Shown here: one piece after another, positions 34,076 to 43,706 of the stretch | How the letters are laid out: each line of letters opens with the position of its first letter | Numbering within the stretch: the stretch's first letter is position 1 | Assembly (NCBI GenBank): GCA_016742095.1 | Contig: JACVCJ010000007.1 | Span: 1-59,853, forward strand | Length of the DNA stretch: 59,853 nt | Reading direction: 5' to 3' | From: Bacteroidia bacterium | GTDB taxonomy: Bacteria; Bacteroidota; Bacteroidia; CAIKAF01 | The notes under the pieces: generated by a model | The model's input: the letters and a program-made list of their open reading frames with translations, nothing else | Databases searched by the model: none | Told to the model about the DNA's origin: nothing | Position numbers and translations under genes: made by a program

Positions 34076-35493
34076 TATGCTTTCCGTTGCAGCAGGGCTA
34101 CGTTCTCTACGTGGTGTGTATGCGGGAACATGTCCACCGGTTGTACGTCCAGCACTTCGTATCTTTCGGAAAGCAGGGCGATATCGCGGGCCTGTGTGGC
34201 GGCATTACAGCTTACGTATACGATACGCGGAGCCTGCAGGCGCAGCAGGGTCTCCACTACGTCGGGGTGCATACCGGCGCGCGGCGGATCGGTGATCACT
34301 ACGTCCGGCGTACCATGTGTTGCGATAAACGTGTCATTCAGTACGTCTTTCATATCACCGGCAAAGAACTCCAGGTTCTCCAGCCCGTTCATGGCCTTGT
34401 TCTCGTAGGCATCGGCCACGGCTTCGGGCACGTATTCCACGCCCACGATCCTGGCGGCCTTATCCGCTACAAAACAGGCAATGGAACCGGTGCCGGTATA
34501 CAGATCGTATACCACTTCCTTACCGGTAAGTCCGGCAAAAGCGGCCGTAACTTCGTACAAACGTTCGGCCTGGCGGCTGTTGGTCTGGAAAAAGGATTTA
34601 GGTCCGATCTTAAAGTTACAGTTGCCCAGGCGTTCTACAATGTGGTCCTTACCATGAAAAACGTGTACGTCCAGGTCGTAAATGGTATCGTTGCGTTTGT
34701 TGTTAATTACGTACAGCAGCGAAGTAATGTCCGGGAAAGCCTGCAGCAGGGCAGCCAGCATGGTCTGTATCTCGGGCTGACGGTCTTCGGTAAAGGCCAG
34801 CAGCACCATTTTTTCGCCCGTGCGGGCAATACGGATCAGCAAGGTACGCAGGAAACCTTCCTGGCCGCGGATATTAAAGAAAGAGAGTTCATTTTCAATG
34901 GCATAACTGCGCACCCAGGAACGTACCCGGTCGCCGAAAGCATCCTGCAGGTGACATTCGTCGATATTGAGAATTTTATCGAATTTACCCGGCACGTGCA
35001 GCCCGATACCACGGCGCTCAAAATCAACCCCGCTCTGTATCTGCTCATTGGTCAGCCAGGCATTGTCGGTAAGGCCGTACTCCATTTTATTGCGGTAGCG
35101 AAATATCTCATCGCAGCCCAGGATGGGTTTTATAGGTGGAAAAGGGAACTTGCCGATACGTTCGAACGCGTCCTGCACCCACTGCTGTTTAAAGCGCAGC
35201 TGCTCGGCATAGGCCAGGTCCTGCCGGGCACAGCCGCCGCATACCCCGAAATATTCGCATTCGGGTTGCACACGCAGGGATGAATATTCGTGAAAGTGAA
35301 TGGCCTCGGCTTCGGCAAAGGACGATTTACTGCGGTAAATACGCAGGTCGGCCACATCGCCGGGTACGGCATTCTTTATAAAAACAGCCTTGCCTTCGGG
35401 TTTGGCAACCGCCTTGCCTTCGGCGGCCAGGTCGGTGATAAGTACCTTTTCGAGTATCCGTTCTTTTTTGTTCTTTTTCATTTCCGGGGGCAA
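34075..35493 (-). CDS. rlmD: 23S rRNA (uracil-5-)-methyltransferase RlmD/RumA type
   Basis: 472 residues. A TRAM domain (residues about 15-70) is followed by the iron-sulfur segment CEYFGVCGGC and a Rossmann methyltransferase domain with DPPRAGMHPDVVETL and the catalytic Cys in IVYVSCNAATQARD. It makes 5-methyluridine in 23S rRNA; whether its target is U1939 or another position, or a tRNA, cannot be read from sequence. Confidence 0.93.
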   Translation of the reverse strand: MPPEMKKNKKERILEKVLITDLAAEGKAVAKPEGKAVFIKNAVPGDVADLRIYRSKSSFAEAEAIHFHEYSSLRVQPECEYFGVCGGCARQDLAYAEQLRFKQQWVQDAFERIGKFPFPPIKPILGCDEIFRYRNKMEYGLTDNAWLTNEQIQSGVDFERRGIGLHVPGKFDKILNIDECHLQDAFGDRVRSWVRSYAIENELSFFNIRGQEGFLRTLLIRIARTGEKMVLLAFTEDRQPEIQTMLAALLQAFPDITSLLYVINNKRNDTIYDLDVHVFHGKDHIVERLGNCNFKIGPKSFFQTNSRQAERLYEVTAAFAGLTGKEVVYDLYTGTGSIACFVADKAARIVGVEYVPEAVADAYENKAMNGLENLEFFAGDMKDVLNDTFIATHGTPDVVITDPPRAGMHPDVVETLLRLQAPRIVYVSCNAATQARDIALLSERYEVLDVQPVDMFPHTHHVENVALLQRKA

Positions 35494-35626
35494 AAGTAGT
35501 GTAAATAGCGCTGTAATGGTAAAAAGCGCGATATTTCAGGATATTCGGACATTATTTTGCGCTCCGCTGTGCCTTTTTACATAACAGTCATACAGACAAT
35601 GCCGGATCGGAAGAACATTATTGATC

Positions 35627-35998
35627 TCAGGGTGCAGGTACCCGGCTGAAGCGGCTGATCACGCCTTTTTCGTCCAGGAGCCGCAGCTCGCCGGCTGCCG
35701 ATCTTTGTATTACGAAAACTTCGGCATCCAGGTCGCCGAAATCTTTGGTAAGCACTACGGACCTTCCTTTTTCTTTCCAGCGCCAGTACGCCTGCCGTAC
35801 GTCTCCGCCGGGCAGTGTTATTTTCAGTTCACCATCGGGCCTGAACGTAAGCACACGGCCGGTTTCGGACCTGGATATGGTCTTATTTTCCAGCGCTTCG
35901 AGCTTCCAGGAACCGGGGAAGGGACGCGTTGCACAGGACAGCCAGAATAACGGGATGAACAGGATAAGCAGGAATTCTTTTTTAGGGTTTGCATGCAT
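35627..35998 (-). CDS. Predicted lipoprotein, lipocalin-like
   Basis: 123 residues with a lipoprotein signal (LFWLSC). The mature part is a chain of beta strands with GSWKLEALENK near the start and LTFRPDGELKITLPGG, the pattern of the small lipocalin-like domains of Bacteroidota. No ligand is known. It is divergent from the aminotransferase gene at 36090. Confidence 0.7.
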   Translation of the reverse strand: MHANPKKEFLLILFIPLFWLSCATRPFPGSWKLEALENKTISRSETGRVLTFRPDGELKITLPGGDVRQAYWRWKEKGRSVVLTKDFGDLDAEVFVIQRSAAGELRLLDEKGVISRFSRVPAP

Positions 35999-36059
35999 GG
36001 TACCAGTGTATTAAACAGGGAGGTAAATATAGCAATTTCGGCCTTCGGATAAATCCTTG

Positions 36060-36067
36060 TATCTTTG
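36060..36067 (+). promoter_or_regulatory. -7 promoter element of the aminotransferase gene
   Basis: TATCTTTG followed by CAC fits TAnnTTTG and lies 22 bp before the start codon at 36090. Confidence 0.6.
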
Positions 36068-36089
36068 CACAAAGAAAAAAAAGGTTTAT

Positions 36090-37328
36090 ATGATGGTATC
36101 AGAAAAACACAGCCGCTCGGAGGCCTTGATGGCACTGGAAGATTTGTATGGAGCACACAATTACCACCCGGTGCCCGTAGTGATTGAACGTGCAGAAGGT
36201 GCCCTGATGTGGGATGTGGAAGGCCGTCAGTATTTCGATTTTCTTTCGGCCTACTCTGCCGTGAACCAGGGACACTGCCACCCGCGCATCATAAAGGCGC
36301 TTACGGAGCAGGCCTCTAAACTTACGCTCACCAGCCGTGCGTTTCATAACAATGTACTGGGCGAATATGCCCGTTACATTACGGAATACTTCGGTTACGA
36401 GCGCATGCTGCCGATGAACAGCGGTGTGGAAGCCTGTGAAACGGCCGTTAAACTGGCCCGCCGCTGGGGGTACGATGTAAAAGGCATTCCGCAGGACCAG
36501 GCCAGGGTCATTTTTGTGGAAGGTAACTTCTGGGGGCGCTCTATCGCTGCCGTTTCGGCCTCTACCGATCCCAGCAGTTTCAGTGGCTTCGGGCCTTTTG
36601 TACCGGGTTTTGAACTGATCCCCTACAACGATATTCCCGCACTGGAAAAAGCCCTGCTGGACCCTAATGTGGCCGCCTTTATGTGCGAACCCATACAGGG
36701 TGAGGCCGGCGTGGTAATTCCGGACGACGGCTACCTGACCCGCGTACGCGAACTGTGCACACAACACAATGTACTCTGGATCGCCGACGAGGTACAGACC
36801 GGTATTGCCCGCACGGGTAAGCTGCTGGCCGTGGACCACGAGAACGTACGCCCCGATCTGCTGGTGCTGGGCAAAGCGCTCAGCGGCGGCGTATACCCGG
36901 TTTCCTGCGTGCTCGGCTCCTCCGAAGTGTTGCTTACCATAAAACCGGGTGAACACGGGAGTACCTTCGGCGGTAACCCGCTGGCCTGCGCCGTGGCCAT
37001 GGAAGCACTGGCCGTGGTTAAAGATGAAGAACTGGCCGACAACGCCGAACGCATGGGTAAGATCCTTCGCCAGCGCCTGGTAGAGATCGAAAGTTCGCGC
37101 ATTAATGCCGTACGTGGTAAAGGATTGCTGAACGCCATCGATATACGCACCAAGAACGGTGTTTCGGCCTGGGATATCTGCATCAAACTGAAAGACAAGG
37201 GTCTGCTGGCCAAGCCCACGCACGATACCATTATACGCCTGGCTCCGCCGCTGGTGATCAGCGAAGAACAGGTACATGCCGCCGCCGACATCATCCGTGA
37301 CGTTATTCTGTCCTTTGACCGGGCATAA
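36090..37328 (+). CDS. rocD: Ornithine--oxo-acid aminotransferase
   Basis: 412 residues from the ATG at 36090; an earlier in-frame ATG at 36057 falls in the promoter. It is a class III PLP aminotransferase with the OAT marks [47 protein letters not shown], the PLP lysine in [15 protein letters not shown] and [18 protein letters not shown]. It moves the delta-amino group of ornithine to 2-oxoglutarate, linking arginine, proline and glutamate metabolism. The glycosyltransferase gene follows 3 bp after its stop. Confidence 0.93.
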   Translation: MMVSEKHSRSEALMALEDLYGAHNYHPVPVVIERAEGALMWDVEGRQYFDFLSAYSAVNQGHCHPRIIKALTEQASKLTLTSRAFHNNVLGEYARYITEYFGYERMLPMNSGVEACETAVKLARRWGYDVKGIPQDQARVIFVEGNFWGRSIAAVSASTDPSSFSGFGPFVPGFELIPYNDIPALEKALLDPNVAAFMCEPIQGEAGVVIPDDGYLTRVRELCTQHNVLWIADEVQTGIARTGKLLAVDHENVRPDLLVLGKALSGGVYPVSCVLGSSEVLLTIKPGEHGSTFGGNPLACAVAMEALAVVKDEELADNAERMGKILRQRLVEIESSRINAVRGKGLLNAIDIRTKNGVSAWDICIKLKDKGLLAKPTHDTIIRLAPPLVISEEQVHAAADIIRDVILSFDRA

Positions 37329-37331
37329 TAC

Positions 37332-38831
37332 ATGAAAAAAGTCCTGACCAGCCGCTACGACAGGTTCTACCTGCTGCTGCTCGCAGGCATCGTTATACTG
37401 GTATTCCCCTTCCTGCAGGCCGATCCGCATGCGGCCATCTCCATCTCTCGCGATGCCTTTACCGACGAAGGACTCAACACCATACAGGTGCGCAACTGGG
37501 TGAATTACGGCCGGCTGGACATAGACGAATGCGATAATTTTGTGAAAATGCCCCTGTTCGGCATGCTGATGGCTCTCGGCTTCAGCGTACTGGGGACGGG
37601 CTGGGCCGCCGCACGCATCACCGCCCTGTGCTGGACCCTGTTCTTTATGACCCTGGCCTGGGTACGCCTGAAAGAAAAACGGGGTTTCCTGCTGGTATTT
37701 ATTCCCATCGGACTTTTTAATTACTATACGTTCCAGTACCTGCGCTTCAGTATGGCCGAAAGTATGACCAGCGCCGCCATACTCTGGAGCATTGCCGAAT
37801 TTGCCCGCGCCTGGCAGCAGATGGAGCTGCCGCTGCCACAGAGACCCGCCCGCCGGAAGATATGGCTGCTGCCCGTACTCTCGGTTTGGATCTGTATCGC
37901 GCTCAAGAACCAGTTCGCCTACCTGCTGCCGCTCTGGTTCCTTTGGTATGGCTGGGGAATATGGCTGCAACGCAAGAACGGACTGCGCGAGATCCTGCGG
38001 CAGACCCTGGCCGTATGCCTGCTCTTTGCCGGAGCCGGCCTGCTTTACCTGCTGATCTTTTACCTGCCTTTCCGCGAGGCGCTGCATACCATTATGACGC
38101 ACCAGACCTCCGGGCGTTTCGTGGGCATGCACGAGCTGTACGACGAGGCCAAGATCAATATGCTCCGCACATTCCGGCACCCGCAGCTGCAGGGAATGGC
38201 CTGGCTGTTCATACCGGCCCTGTTCCTGGGCGTACTGGCGCACCGTTACCGGGGCGATCGCTTTTTCAGCCTGCTTTCGGGCCTGCTGTTCCTATGGTTT
38301 GCAACAGAATGGCACAAATTTGGTATACGCTGGGTGCCTGCCCGCTACCTGCTGCCTTTGTTCTGGTCGGCCGCCGCCTGGACAGCCCTGGTGCTCTGGC
38401 AACTATGGACCACCCGGGCACAGACCCGATACCGCTTTACCCTTCGCAGCCTGGCCTTTGCGCTCTTTGCCGTGTTTATCGTCCTGGAAGTACGGCAGGT
38501 CCGCTTCCTGCACGCACAACGCAGCTACGCCATACGCGACGCCAATGCCCGCGTGGCACAGGTATTATCCGTACCTACAAATAAAGTAGTGCTGGGCCCC
38601 TGGGCGCCCTGTCTTACCTGGCAGAGCGGTTCCCTGGCCGTACCGGTATGGAGTGATTTCCTGAACGGTAGGGATTTCGACACCCGTTACGAGCCCGCCG
38701 CCTGGGTAAGCGAACCTGACCAGGGCGACAACGACGGGGCCTTTGCTGCCAAAGGCATCGAATTTAAAGGGGCCCGCCTGGATTCTTTTTACATCCGGGA
38801 CCGCTGGATCTATTTTCTGCCGGCGGAATGA
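37332..38831 (+). CDS. GT-C-fold membrane glycosyltransferase (PMT/ArnT-like)
   Basis: 499 residues with about ten to twelve membrane helices. The first periplasmic loop has FTDEGLNTIQVRNWVNYG, with the acidic Asp-Glu pair typical of this family's active site. The C-terminal part is a soluble domain of about 100 residues. Such enzymes transfer sugars from lipid-linked donors to lipids or proteins at the outer face of the membrane; the acceptor is unknown. It is probably transcribed with the aminotransferase gene. Confidence 0.85.
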   Translation: MKKVLTSRYDRFYLLLLAGIVILVFPFLQADPHAAISISRDAFTDEGLNTIQVRNWVNYGRLDIDECDNFVKMPLFGMLMALGFSVLGTGWAAARITALCWTLFFMTLAWVRLKEKRGFLLVFIPIGLFNYYTFQYLRFSMAESMTSAAILWSIAEFARAWQQMELPLPQRPARRKIWLLPVLSVWICIALKNQFAYLLPLWFLWYGWGIWLQRKNGLREILRQTLAVCLLFAGAGLLYLLIFYLPFREALHTIMTHQTSGRFVGMHELYDEAKINMLRTFRHPQLQGMAWLFIPALFLGVLAHRYRGDRFFSLLSGLLFLWFATEWHKFGIRWVPARYLLPLFWSAAAWTALVLWQLWTTRAQTRYRFTLRSLAFALFAVFIVLEVRQVRFLHAQRSYAIRDANARVAQVLSVPTNKVVLGPWAPCLTWQSGSLAVPVWSDFLNGRDFDTRYEPAAWVSEPDQGDNDGAFAAKGIEFKGARLDSFYIRDRWIYFLPAE

Positions 38832-38834
38832 CCC

Positions 38835-39872
38835 TTACTTCTTTTTGGGCGCTATGTACGGATCGCCCGGCAGTTTAATGCTCTGGGCCATCTTGTTGAA
38901 GATGGGACTGTAATAATCCACGTTGTACTCGGGACACAGCAGGTCGATGCGGTACAGCACCAGTTTATCGCCCACAATGTGCTTCATGTAATAGCGGTTC
39001 AGCGTAAGGCTGTGCTTGTATACGCCCTGTGTTTCGGTGTAGGTGCCGGTCCAGCGGCCACAGGCCTCTCCGGAGTACCATTTGTCGCCCGAGGCTTTTA
39101 GCTTGTGCGAGGTAAATTCGCCCGGGGTGATCTTCAGCGCCTTAAAATCGTTCAGGGCAATGTCTTTGGCTTCCAGCGAGTCTTTTACCGTGGTGGCCTG
39201 TATGGCTATCCAGCCCCGGCCGTCACCGGCCTTGTAGCTGCTCATGCTGTCGTTTTCCGCAACGGCCTCGGCCTTCCAGAAATCGGGATACTCGATGGAG
39301 GTCTGCGTCTTTTGATCGTTATACGTAGTATACGTGAGCGGCAGCCATTCCAGGGTCTGTATCATATTTTCCTGCAGGCCCTCGTAGGACGAAGCCGCCC
39401 GCTCTCCCATCTCAAAATAAAAGAGAATGGCGTTGTATTCCTGGTTCACATAAAAATACACCATAAAAATGGTGGAGAGATACAGTTTGTCATCCGCAGA
39501 AAAGGACAGCACCAGTTTATCGGCTTCGTAGGTGCCCATGGTACCACGGCCCTTCTGACGCATTTGTAAATTGATCACATCTTCGTCCTTATAGATCTTG
39601 TTCATGAAAAAGTTCTGCAGACTATCGGCCGTGTAGCCCTGCGAAACTTTCATTCCCTTAATATAGAACTGGCTGAAGGTAGAGGGACTTTCCACCACAT
39701 AGGTGAAAGGGCCCACCCGTTTTACGTCAAAATCGGTGGTATGTTTAAACTGGATCGGGTATTCCTTAATGGCAAAAGGAACGTACACGTCCTGGGCAAA
39801 CAACCCGGAAACACCCATGAACAGGAACACGGCAAGAGAGCATACGGCTAAAGTCAGATTACATTTTTTCAT
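38835..39872 (-). CDS. Secreted protein of unknown function
   Basis: 345 residues with a signal peptide (VFLFMGVSGLFAQ). The mature protein is mixed alpha/beta with many Tyr and Lys residues; no known domain was recognised. Its stop lies 3 bp from the stop of the convergent glycosyltransferase gene. Confidence 0.75.
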   Translation of the reverse strand: MKKCNLTLAVCSLAVFLFMGVSGLFAQDVYVPFAIKEYPIQFKHTTDFDVKRVGPFTYVVESPSTFSQFYIKGMKVSQGYTADSLQNFFMNKIYKDEDVINLQMRQKGRGTMGTYEADKLVLSFSADDKLYLSTIFMVYFYVNQEYNAILFYFEMGERAASSYEGLQENMIQTLEWLPLTYTTYNDQKTQTSIEYPDFWKAEAVAENDSMSSYKAGDGRGWIAIQATTVKDSLEAKDIALNDFKALKITPGEFTSHKLKASGDKWYSGEACGRWTGTYTETQGVYKHSLTLNRYYMKHIVGDKLVLYRIDLLCPEYNVDYYSPIFNKMAQSIKLPGDPYIAPKKK

Positions 39873-39940
39873 TTACACACAATATCTGTTTTTTAAACGG
39901 GAAAAAAGGGCCGGGTGATTCAAAAGCAGTACTTTTTTAC

Positions 39941-39973
39941 AAAAAAATAACCCTGCGTTGCGGGCAGGGTTAT
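39941..39973 (-). terminator. Rho-independent terminator of the DoxX/thioredoxin-like gene
   Basis: A perfect 10-bp stem (39947-39956 with 39964-39973, 7-base loop) is followed on the minus strand by T residues (39941-39947). Confidence 0.85.
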
Positions 39974-39978
39974 CGTTG

Positions 39979-41499
39979 TTATTTCAGTATTTTTTCTTTC
40001 AGTTCCTGGTAATCAGGCAGATCATTGTAATGCCACTGCCCCGCCACGATGGTATCTTTCATGAGCAGCAGTCCGGGGTTGGAACGGATAATGGTCTTGA
40101 GCGAGGTTGCATCGTTGGTATAATAGGTGAATGGGGTACCGTTCGCTTTTACAAAGGCCGGGACCTTATCGCCGGATGCCGTGGCCCCGATGATCTCCAT
40201 ACCGTCTTTCTGTATGGCTTTGGCCAGCTCGTTCAGTTTAGGCTGTACGGCCAGGTTGGTCTTTTCGAGGTCGTAGGCCACCACCATAAATTTGTAGCCG
40301 GGTTTAAAGATGAAGGTCTCGGCATATTCGTCGCCCGTGGCCGGATCGCTGAGGGTAAAGTCGTGGATCGGGGCTATTTCGCCTTTTTTCACGATCACCT
40401 TGCGCTGGTCCACAAAATCGTGCGTAGCCAGGAAAGTGCTGTCCATCCATTCCCAGGAGTTGGTGATATTCCCCTTCTCGTCGGTTTTGATGGCCAGGTT
40501 CTCTACCTGTTTACCGGTCTTCTTATCCTTATATATCATATACACGTCGGCATACTCGGGCACGCCGATCATTTTGGCCGGCACCGAATTGCCCACCGCC
40601 CAGGGACGGTAGTCTTTCACAGGCATATGATTGTAACAGTGCAGCGAAAAGGCCAGGCTCAGGGCCGTTGGTACGTATACGGCCAGCAGGCTGAGCATAC
40701 CGGCTTTTTTGCCGAAGAGGCCCACGGCGGTACGCAGCAGCATGGCCACAATAATAAAGATGGCGGGCAGCTGCCAGTCGAACACCAGGAACGACAGCAG
40801 GATACCCAGCACAATGCTGCCCCCGGTAACTATTTTTTCAGTAAGGTCAAATTCCTTTCCTTTCCAGTGTCTGGTAAAGATGGCCAGCGGCAGTATCAGC
40901 ACCAGCAGCACAATATCTTTGGTAAAGCTCTGCCAGGGCGTCAGTTTCAGGGCATCTCCGAAACAGCCGCAGTCGGTCACCTTATCGTAATAGGCCGAAT
41001 AGAAGGTAAGCCCCGAAAAGAACACGATCATACCCAGCAGCAATACGGCCGAAGGCCCGGTAAACACGCCGGCCAGTACACAAAGGCCCAGGAATATCTC
41101 GATAACGCATACGATGATACTCAGCGCCAGGGCATTCTTATACATAAAGGTACAGAAGGAGTTCCAGGGACTTTTGGCTTCCACCGCGCGGTAACTCTTG
41201 ATCTCTTCCTTTACGTACATAAATTCGTCACGGGCACCCTCGGCGGTAATATCGATCGGGTTACCGGCATAGTCCACCGGTTTCAGCGACGACATACCGG
41301 CAAATACGGCCTCGATCTCTTCGGGGGTCATGTCCCGTATCTCGGTCTTGCTTTCCTGCACGCTGTCCATGGTCTTGAATACGGTAAAGTATTCCTCCAT
41401 TTTATAGCTGAAACCCATCGGGTCGTTAGCCTTAATAAGTCCCGAGATGATAAAAATGGTACCTACCAGTATACGGAAAGGGCTTAGAAATTTCCTCAT
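39979..41499 (-). CDS. BT_3928-family DoxX-like membrane protein
   Basis: 506 residues. The N terminus RILVGTIFIISGLIKANDPM opens a DoxX/MauE-like four-helix membrane domain with a large insert and the motif VTDCGCFGDALKL; further membrane helices follow, and the last about 200 residues form a thioredoxin-like fold without a CxxC pair. This is the architecture of the BT_3928 family. A role in quinone- or thiol-linked redox work in the envelope is likely but unproven. It has the best promoter in the window. Confidence 0.88.
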   Translation of the reverse strand: MRKFLSPFRILVGTIFIISGLIKANDPMGFSYKMEEYFTVFKTMDSVQESKTEIRDMTPEEIEAVFAGMSSLKPVDYAGNPIDITAEGARDEFMYVKEEIKSYRAVEAKSPWNSFCTFMYKNALALSIIVCVIEIFLGLCVLAGVFTGPSAVLLLGMIVFFSGLTFYSAYYDKVTDCGCFGDALKLTPWQSFTKDIVLLVLILPLAIFTRHWKGKEFDLTEKIVTGGSIVLGILLSFLVFDWQLPAIFIIVAMLLRTAVGLFGKKAGMLSLLAVYVPTALSLAFSLHCYNHMPVKDYRPWAVGNSVPAKMIGVPEYADVYMIYKDKKTGKQVENLAIKTDEKGNITNSWEWMDSTFLATHDFVDQRKVIVKKGEIAPIHDFTLSDPATGDEYAETFIFKPGYKFMVVAYDLEKTNLAVQPKLNELAKAIQKDGMEIIGATASGDKVPAFVKANGTPFTYYTNDATSLKTIIRSNPGLLLMKDTIVAGQWHYNDLPDYQELKEKILK

Positions 41500-41528
41500 A
41501 ATGTCTTTTAGCTTAGTATCGATCGTTA

Positions 41529-41559
41529 CAAAAGTAAGATTCCTTTACGCAATGCCAAA
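41529..41559 (-). promoter_or_regulatory. Consensus Bacteroidota promoter (TTTG-N19-TACTTTTG)
   Basis: On the minus strand TTTG (41556-41559), 19 bp, then TACTTTTG (41529-41536) match both the -33 and -7 elements at the standard distance, about 30 bp before the gene at 41499. Confidence 0.75.
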
Positions 41560-41676
41560 GTACAGGCCGGGTTAATTTATAGCTAATTAAAAGGTGCGGC
41601 CGGGGACATGCGGACGAAAAAATGAAACTTTGATCGAATAAATTCGTTAAATCCAAAAAAATGTTAATTATTTACT

Positions 41677-41684
41677 TATATTTG
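41677..41684 (+). promoter_or_regulatory. -7 promoter element before the gene at 41702
   Basis: TATATTTG matches TAnnTTTG, 17 bp before the start codon. A -33 element is not evident. Confidence 0.5.
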
Positions 41685-41701
41685 AGAAAATTTTTTGACG
41701 T

Positions 41702-42133
41702 ATGAAAACATTACTGACAATAGCCTGTTCTCTCATCATCGGGTTACAATCCTACGCTCAGGCTGAATCACAGCCGGGTACATGGGCACTTATCAAAAGC
41801 CAGAACGGCGTAAACATTTATGCGAAAGAAGAAATCTGTACGGTGGCTCCCACCAATGTGCAGATCAAGTATAAACTGCTGAAATTTGAGAACACTACGG
41901 CTAACGTAAAAAATGTAAGTTTCCGTTACAACCTGTACTACGGCAGCACTACCTGCGCCACCTGCCAGAACCCGGAGTACGATCAGCATTTTGTGCTGGC
42001 CCCGAACCAGGTGCGTGAGGCGTCCTGCTCCAACAGCGACGATGCGCTGAAAGTGTTCATCCGTTACGAGAGCGAACGTAACTATTCGCCGGACCTCAGC
42101 CAGATGGACTTCGGCAACCTGATCATCAACTAA
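41702..42133 (+). CDS. Small secreted protein of unknown function
   Basis: 143 residues with a signal peptide (SLIIGLQSYAQA). The mature part is beta-rich with four Cys residues, two of them in TTCATCQNPEYD. It stands alone between a -7 element and a strong terminator. No family was recognised. Confidence 0.75.
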   Translation: MKTLLTIACSLIIGLQSYAQAESQPGTWALIKSQNGVNIYAKEEICTVAPTNVQIKYKLLKFENTTANVKNVSFRYNLYYGSTTCATCQNPEYDQHFVLAPNQVREASCSNSDDALKVFIRYESERNYSPDLSQMDFGNLIIN

Positions 42134-42154
42134 GATCGTAAACCATTATACTGC

Positions 42155-42183
42155 AAGTCGCCCCGATAAGGCGACTTTTTTTT
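42155..42183 (+). terminator. Rho-independent terminator, convergent with tcdA
   Basis: AAGTCGCC and GGCGACTT pair (42155-42162, 42170-42177) and are followed by T residues to 42183. It overlaps the last bases of tcdA on the other strand. Confidence 0.85.
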
Positions 42184-42913
42184 ATTTCTTACGGTCATAC
42201 AGATCGCGGATGACCACACTGGCCAGCGTGATACCGAACACGGCCGGCATATACGATATGGTACCGATCACCGATTTCTTCGGACCGCTGTCGGCCAGTA
42301 CGATCCTCGATTTATCTGCTTTTTCGGCCGACCATACCACGGTAAGTCCCTTGTAAATACCGAAACGGTGCAGGCGCTTGCGCACGTACAGGGCCAGGTT
42401 ACAGTTATAGGTCTCTGAAATATCTACGATGCGCACCTGCGTGGGATCTACCTTTCCACCGGCACCCATACTGCTTACGATTGGAATTTTACGGTCGAGG
42501 CAGGCCTTTATAAAGAATACTTTGGGCGAAAGCGTGTCGATACAGTCCACCACGTAATCGAAGGGGGCGCTGTCGAGCACCTCATTGGTACGTTCGTCCT
42601 TGAGGTATTCTGGCAGCACGGTCAGCTCTATTTCCGGGTTGATGTCACGCAGGCGCTGCGCCATTACATCGGCTTTCAGCTGTCCGTCCGTGCTGATGAG
42701 CGCAGGAACCTGGCGGTTGCGGTTGCTGGCTTCCACCACGTCGGCATCTACGATGGTCATACGTTTTACCCCGGCGCGGGCGATCATTTCGGCACAAATG
42801 CCGCCTACCCCGCCCAGTCCTACTACCAGTACATGCGCGTCGATCAGGTTCTCCAGTTTTTCATCTCCCAGCAGTAAGCGGGTTCTGCCCATCCAGGGCT
42901 GTATCAGGCTCAT
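42182..42913 (-). CDS. tcdA: tRNA threonylcarbamoyladenosine dehydratase TcdA (E1-like)
   Basis: 243 residues of the ThiF/MoeB/E1 family. GLGGVGGICAEMIARAGVKR is the nucleotide-binding loop, then TIVDADVVEASNRNRQVPAL, the catalytic-loop VVDCIDTLSPKV and a C-terminal membrane-binding helix. It makes the cyclic form of t6A37 in tRNA. A thiamine or molybdopterin E1 role is less likely because the zinc Cys motif is missing. Confidence 0.92.
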   Translation of the reverse strand: MSLIQPWMGRTRLLLGDEKLENLIDAHVLVVGLGGVGGICAEMIARAGVKRMTIVDADVVEASNRNRQVPALISTDGQLKADVMAQRLRDINPEIELTVLPEYLKDERTNEVLDSAPFDYVVDCIDTLSPKVFFIKACLDRKIPIVSSMGAGGKVDPTQVRIVDISETYNCNLALYVRKRLHRFGIYKGLTVVWSAEKADKSRIVLADSGPKKSVIGTISYMPAVFGITLASVVIRDLYDRKK

Positions 42914-42970
42914 TCTTTGAAATTTTCCGCAAAAATAAATGCCTGTTCCGGCTTCGCAAAAAAAAGTACG

Positions 42971-43627
42971 TCAAAGTCCCGCAGGCCAGATGCCGTACAG
43001 CGCCGATTCCGTGGTGGCGGCCAGTTTTTCCAGTGGAAAAGAGAACAGCTGTGCATAGCGTTCGTACACCTTCTGTACGGGCATACGCAGGGTGTCGGTC
43101 TCAAACAGCACCCGTTCCGGCGGAATGGCCGCGCAGGCCTGCAGGTACTTTGCCGAATCGTTGAGCAGACCTTTGCCCAGCGAAAAATAAAAATGCGGGT
43201 AATGCAGCAGTCGCCGCGTCTGGACCAGCGAAGCCCGGTGATCGTGCAGGATCACGGGTACCTGTGCATCTTTCAGCTGTTCCCGTATCTCATCGTAGGC
43301 CCGCACACAGTGAATGATCATCGGTTTTCCGGAGGCTTCGGCCAGTTCCCGCTGCATCTGCAGAAAACGGTATTGTATTTCGAACGGTGGCCCTTTCAGG
43401 CGGTCCAGTCCGCATTCGCCCAGGGCCTTTACCTGCGGGTTCCGGAGGGCGGTTTCCAGGCTTTCGCGTACGGCATCCATATCTCCCTGTATGAACCAGG
43501 GATGCAGCCCCGCGCTGAGCGCATAGGTAACGGGTTGCAGGTACGGTGCGTACAGGTAGGCATTGCGCAGAACGCTTTCGTCAGCCGCCTGTGCACGATG
43601 GTGCGTATGTACGTTGTAGAAATGCAT
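42971..43627 (-). CDS. TatD-family metal-dependent hydrolase
   Basis: 218 residues, shorter than the usual 255-265. It keeps the metal ligands: HTH near the N terminus (residues 8-10), Glu in ALGECGLDR, His in PMIIHCVRAYDE and Asp in FETDTLRMP. TatD proteins have nuclease activity on DNA ends or D-amino-acyl-tRNA-type activities. It lies 57 bp upstream of tcdA on the same strand. Confidence 0.88.
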   Translation of the reverse strand: MHFYNVHTHHRAQAADESVLRNAYLYAPYLQPVTYALSAGLHPWFIQGDMDAVRESLETALRNPQVKALGECGLDRLKGPPFEIQYRFLQMQRELAEASGKPMIIHCVRAYDEIREQLKDAQVPVILHDHRASLVQTRRLLHYPHFYFSLGKGLLNDSAKYLQACAAIPPERVLFETDTLRMPVQKVYERYAQLFSFPLEKLAATTESALYGIWPAGL

Positions 43628-43706
43628 AACCCTTCGTTAACCTGCCTTTTGTAGGTAGTTTAGCCACAAATATCGTACATTCGCAGCATAAAATTACAGA
43701 CACAGC

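Noticed and set aside
36099-38243. 714-codon open frame on the minus strand across the aminotransferase and glycosyltransferase genes
   Set aside because: It covers two clear plus-strand genes and their junction, and its translation has no domain; open antisense frames are common here because of codon bias.
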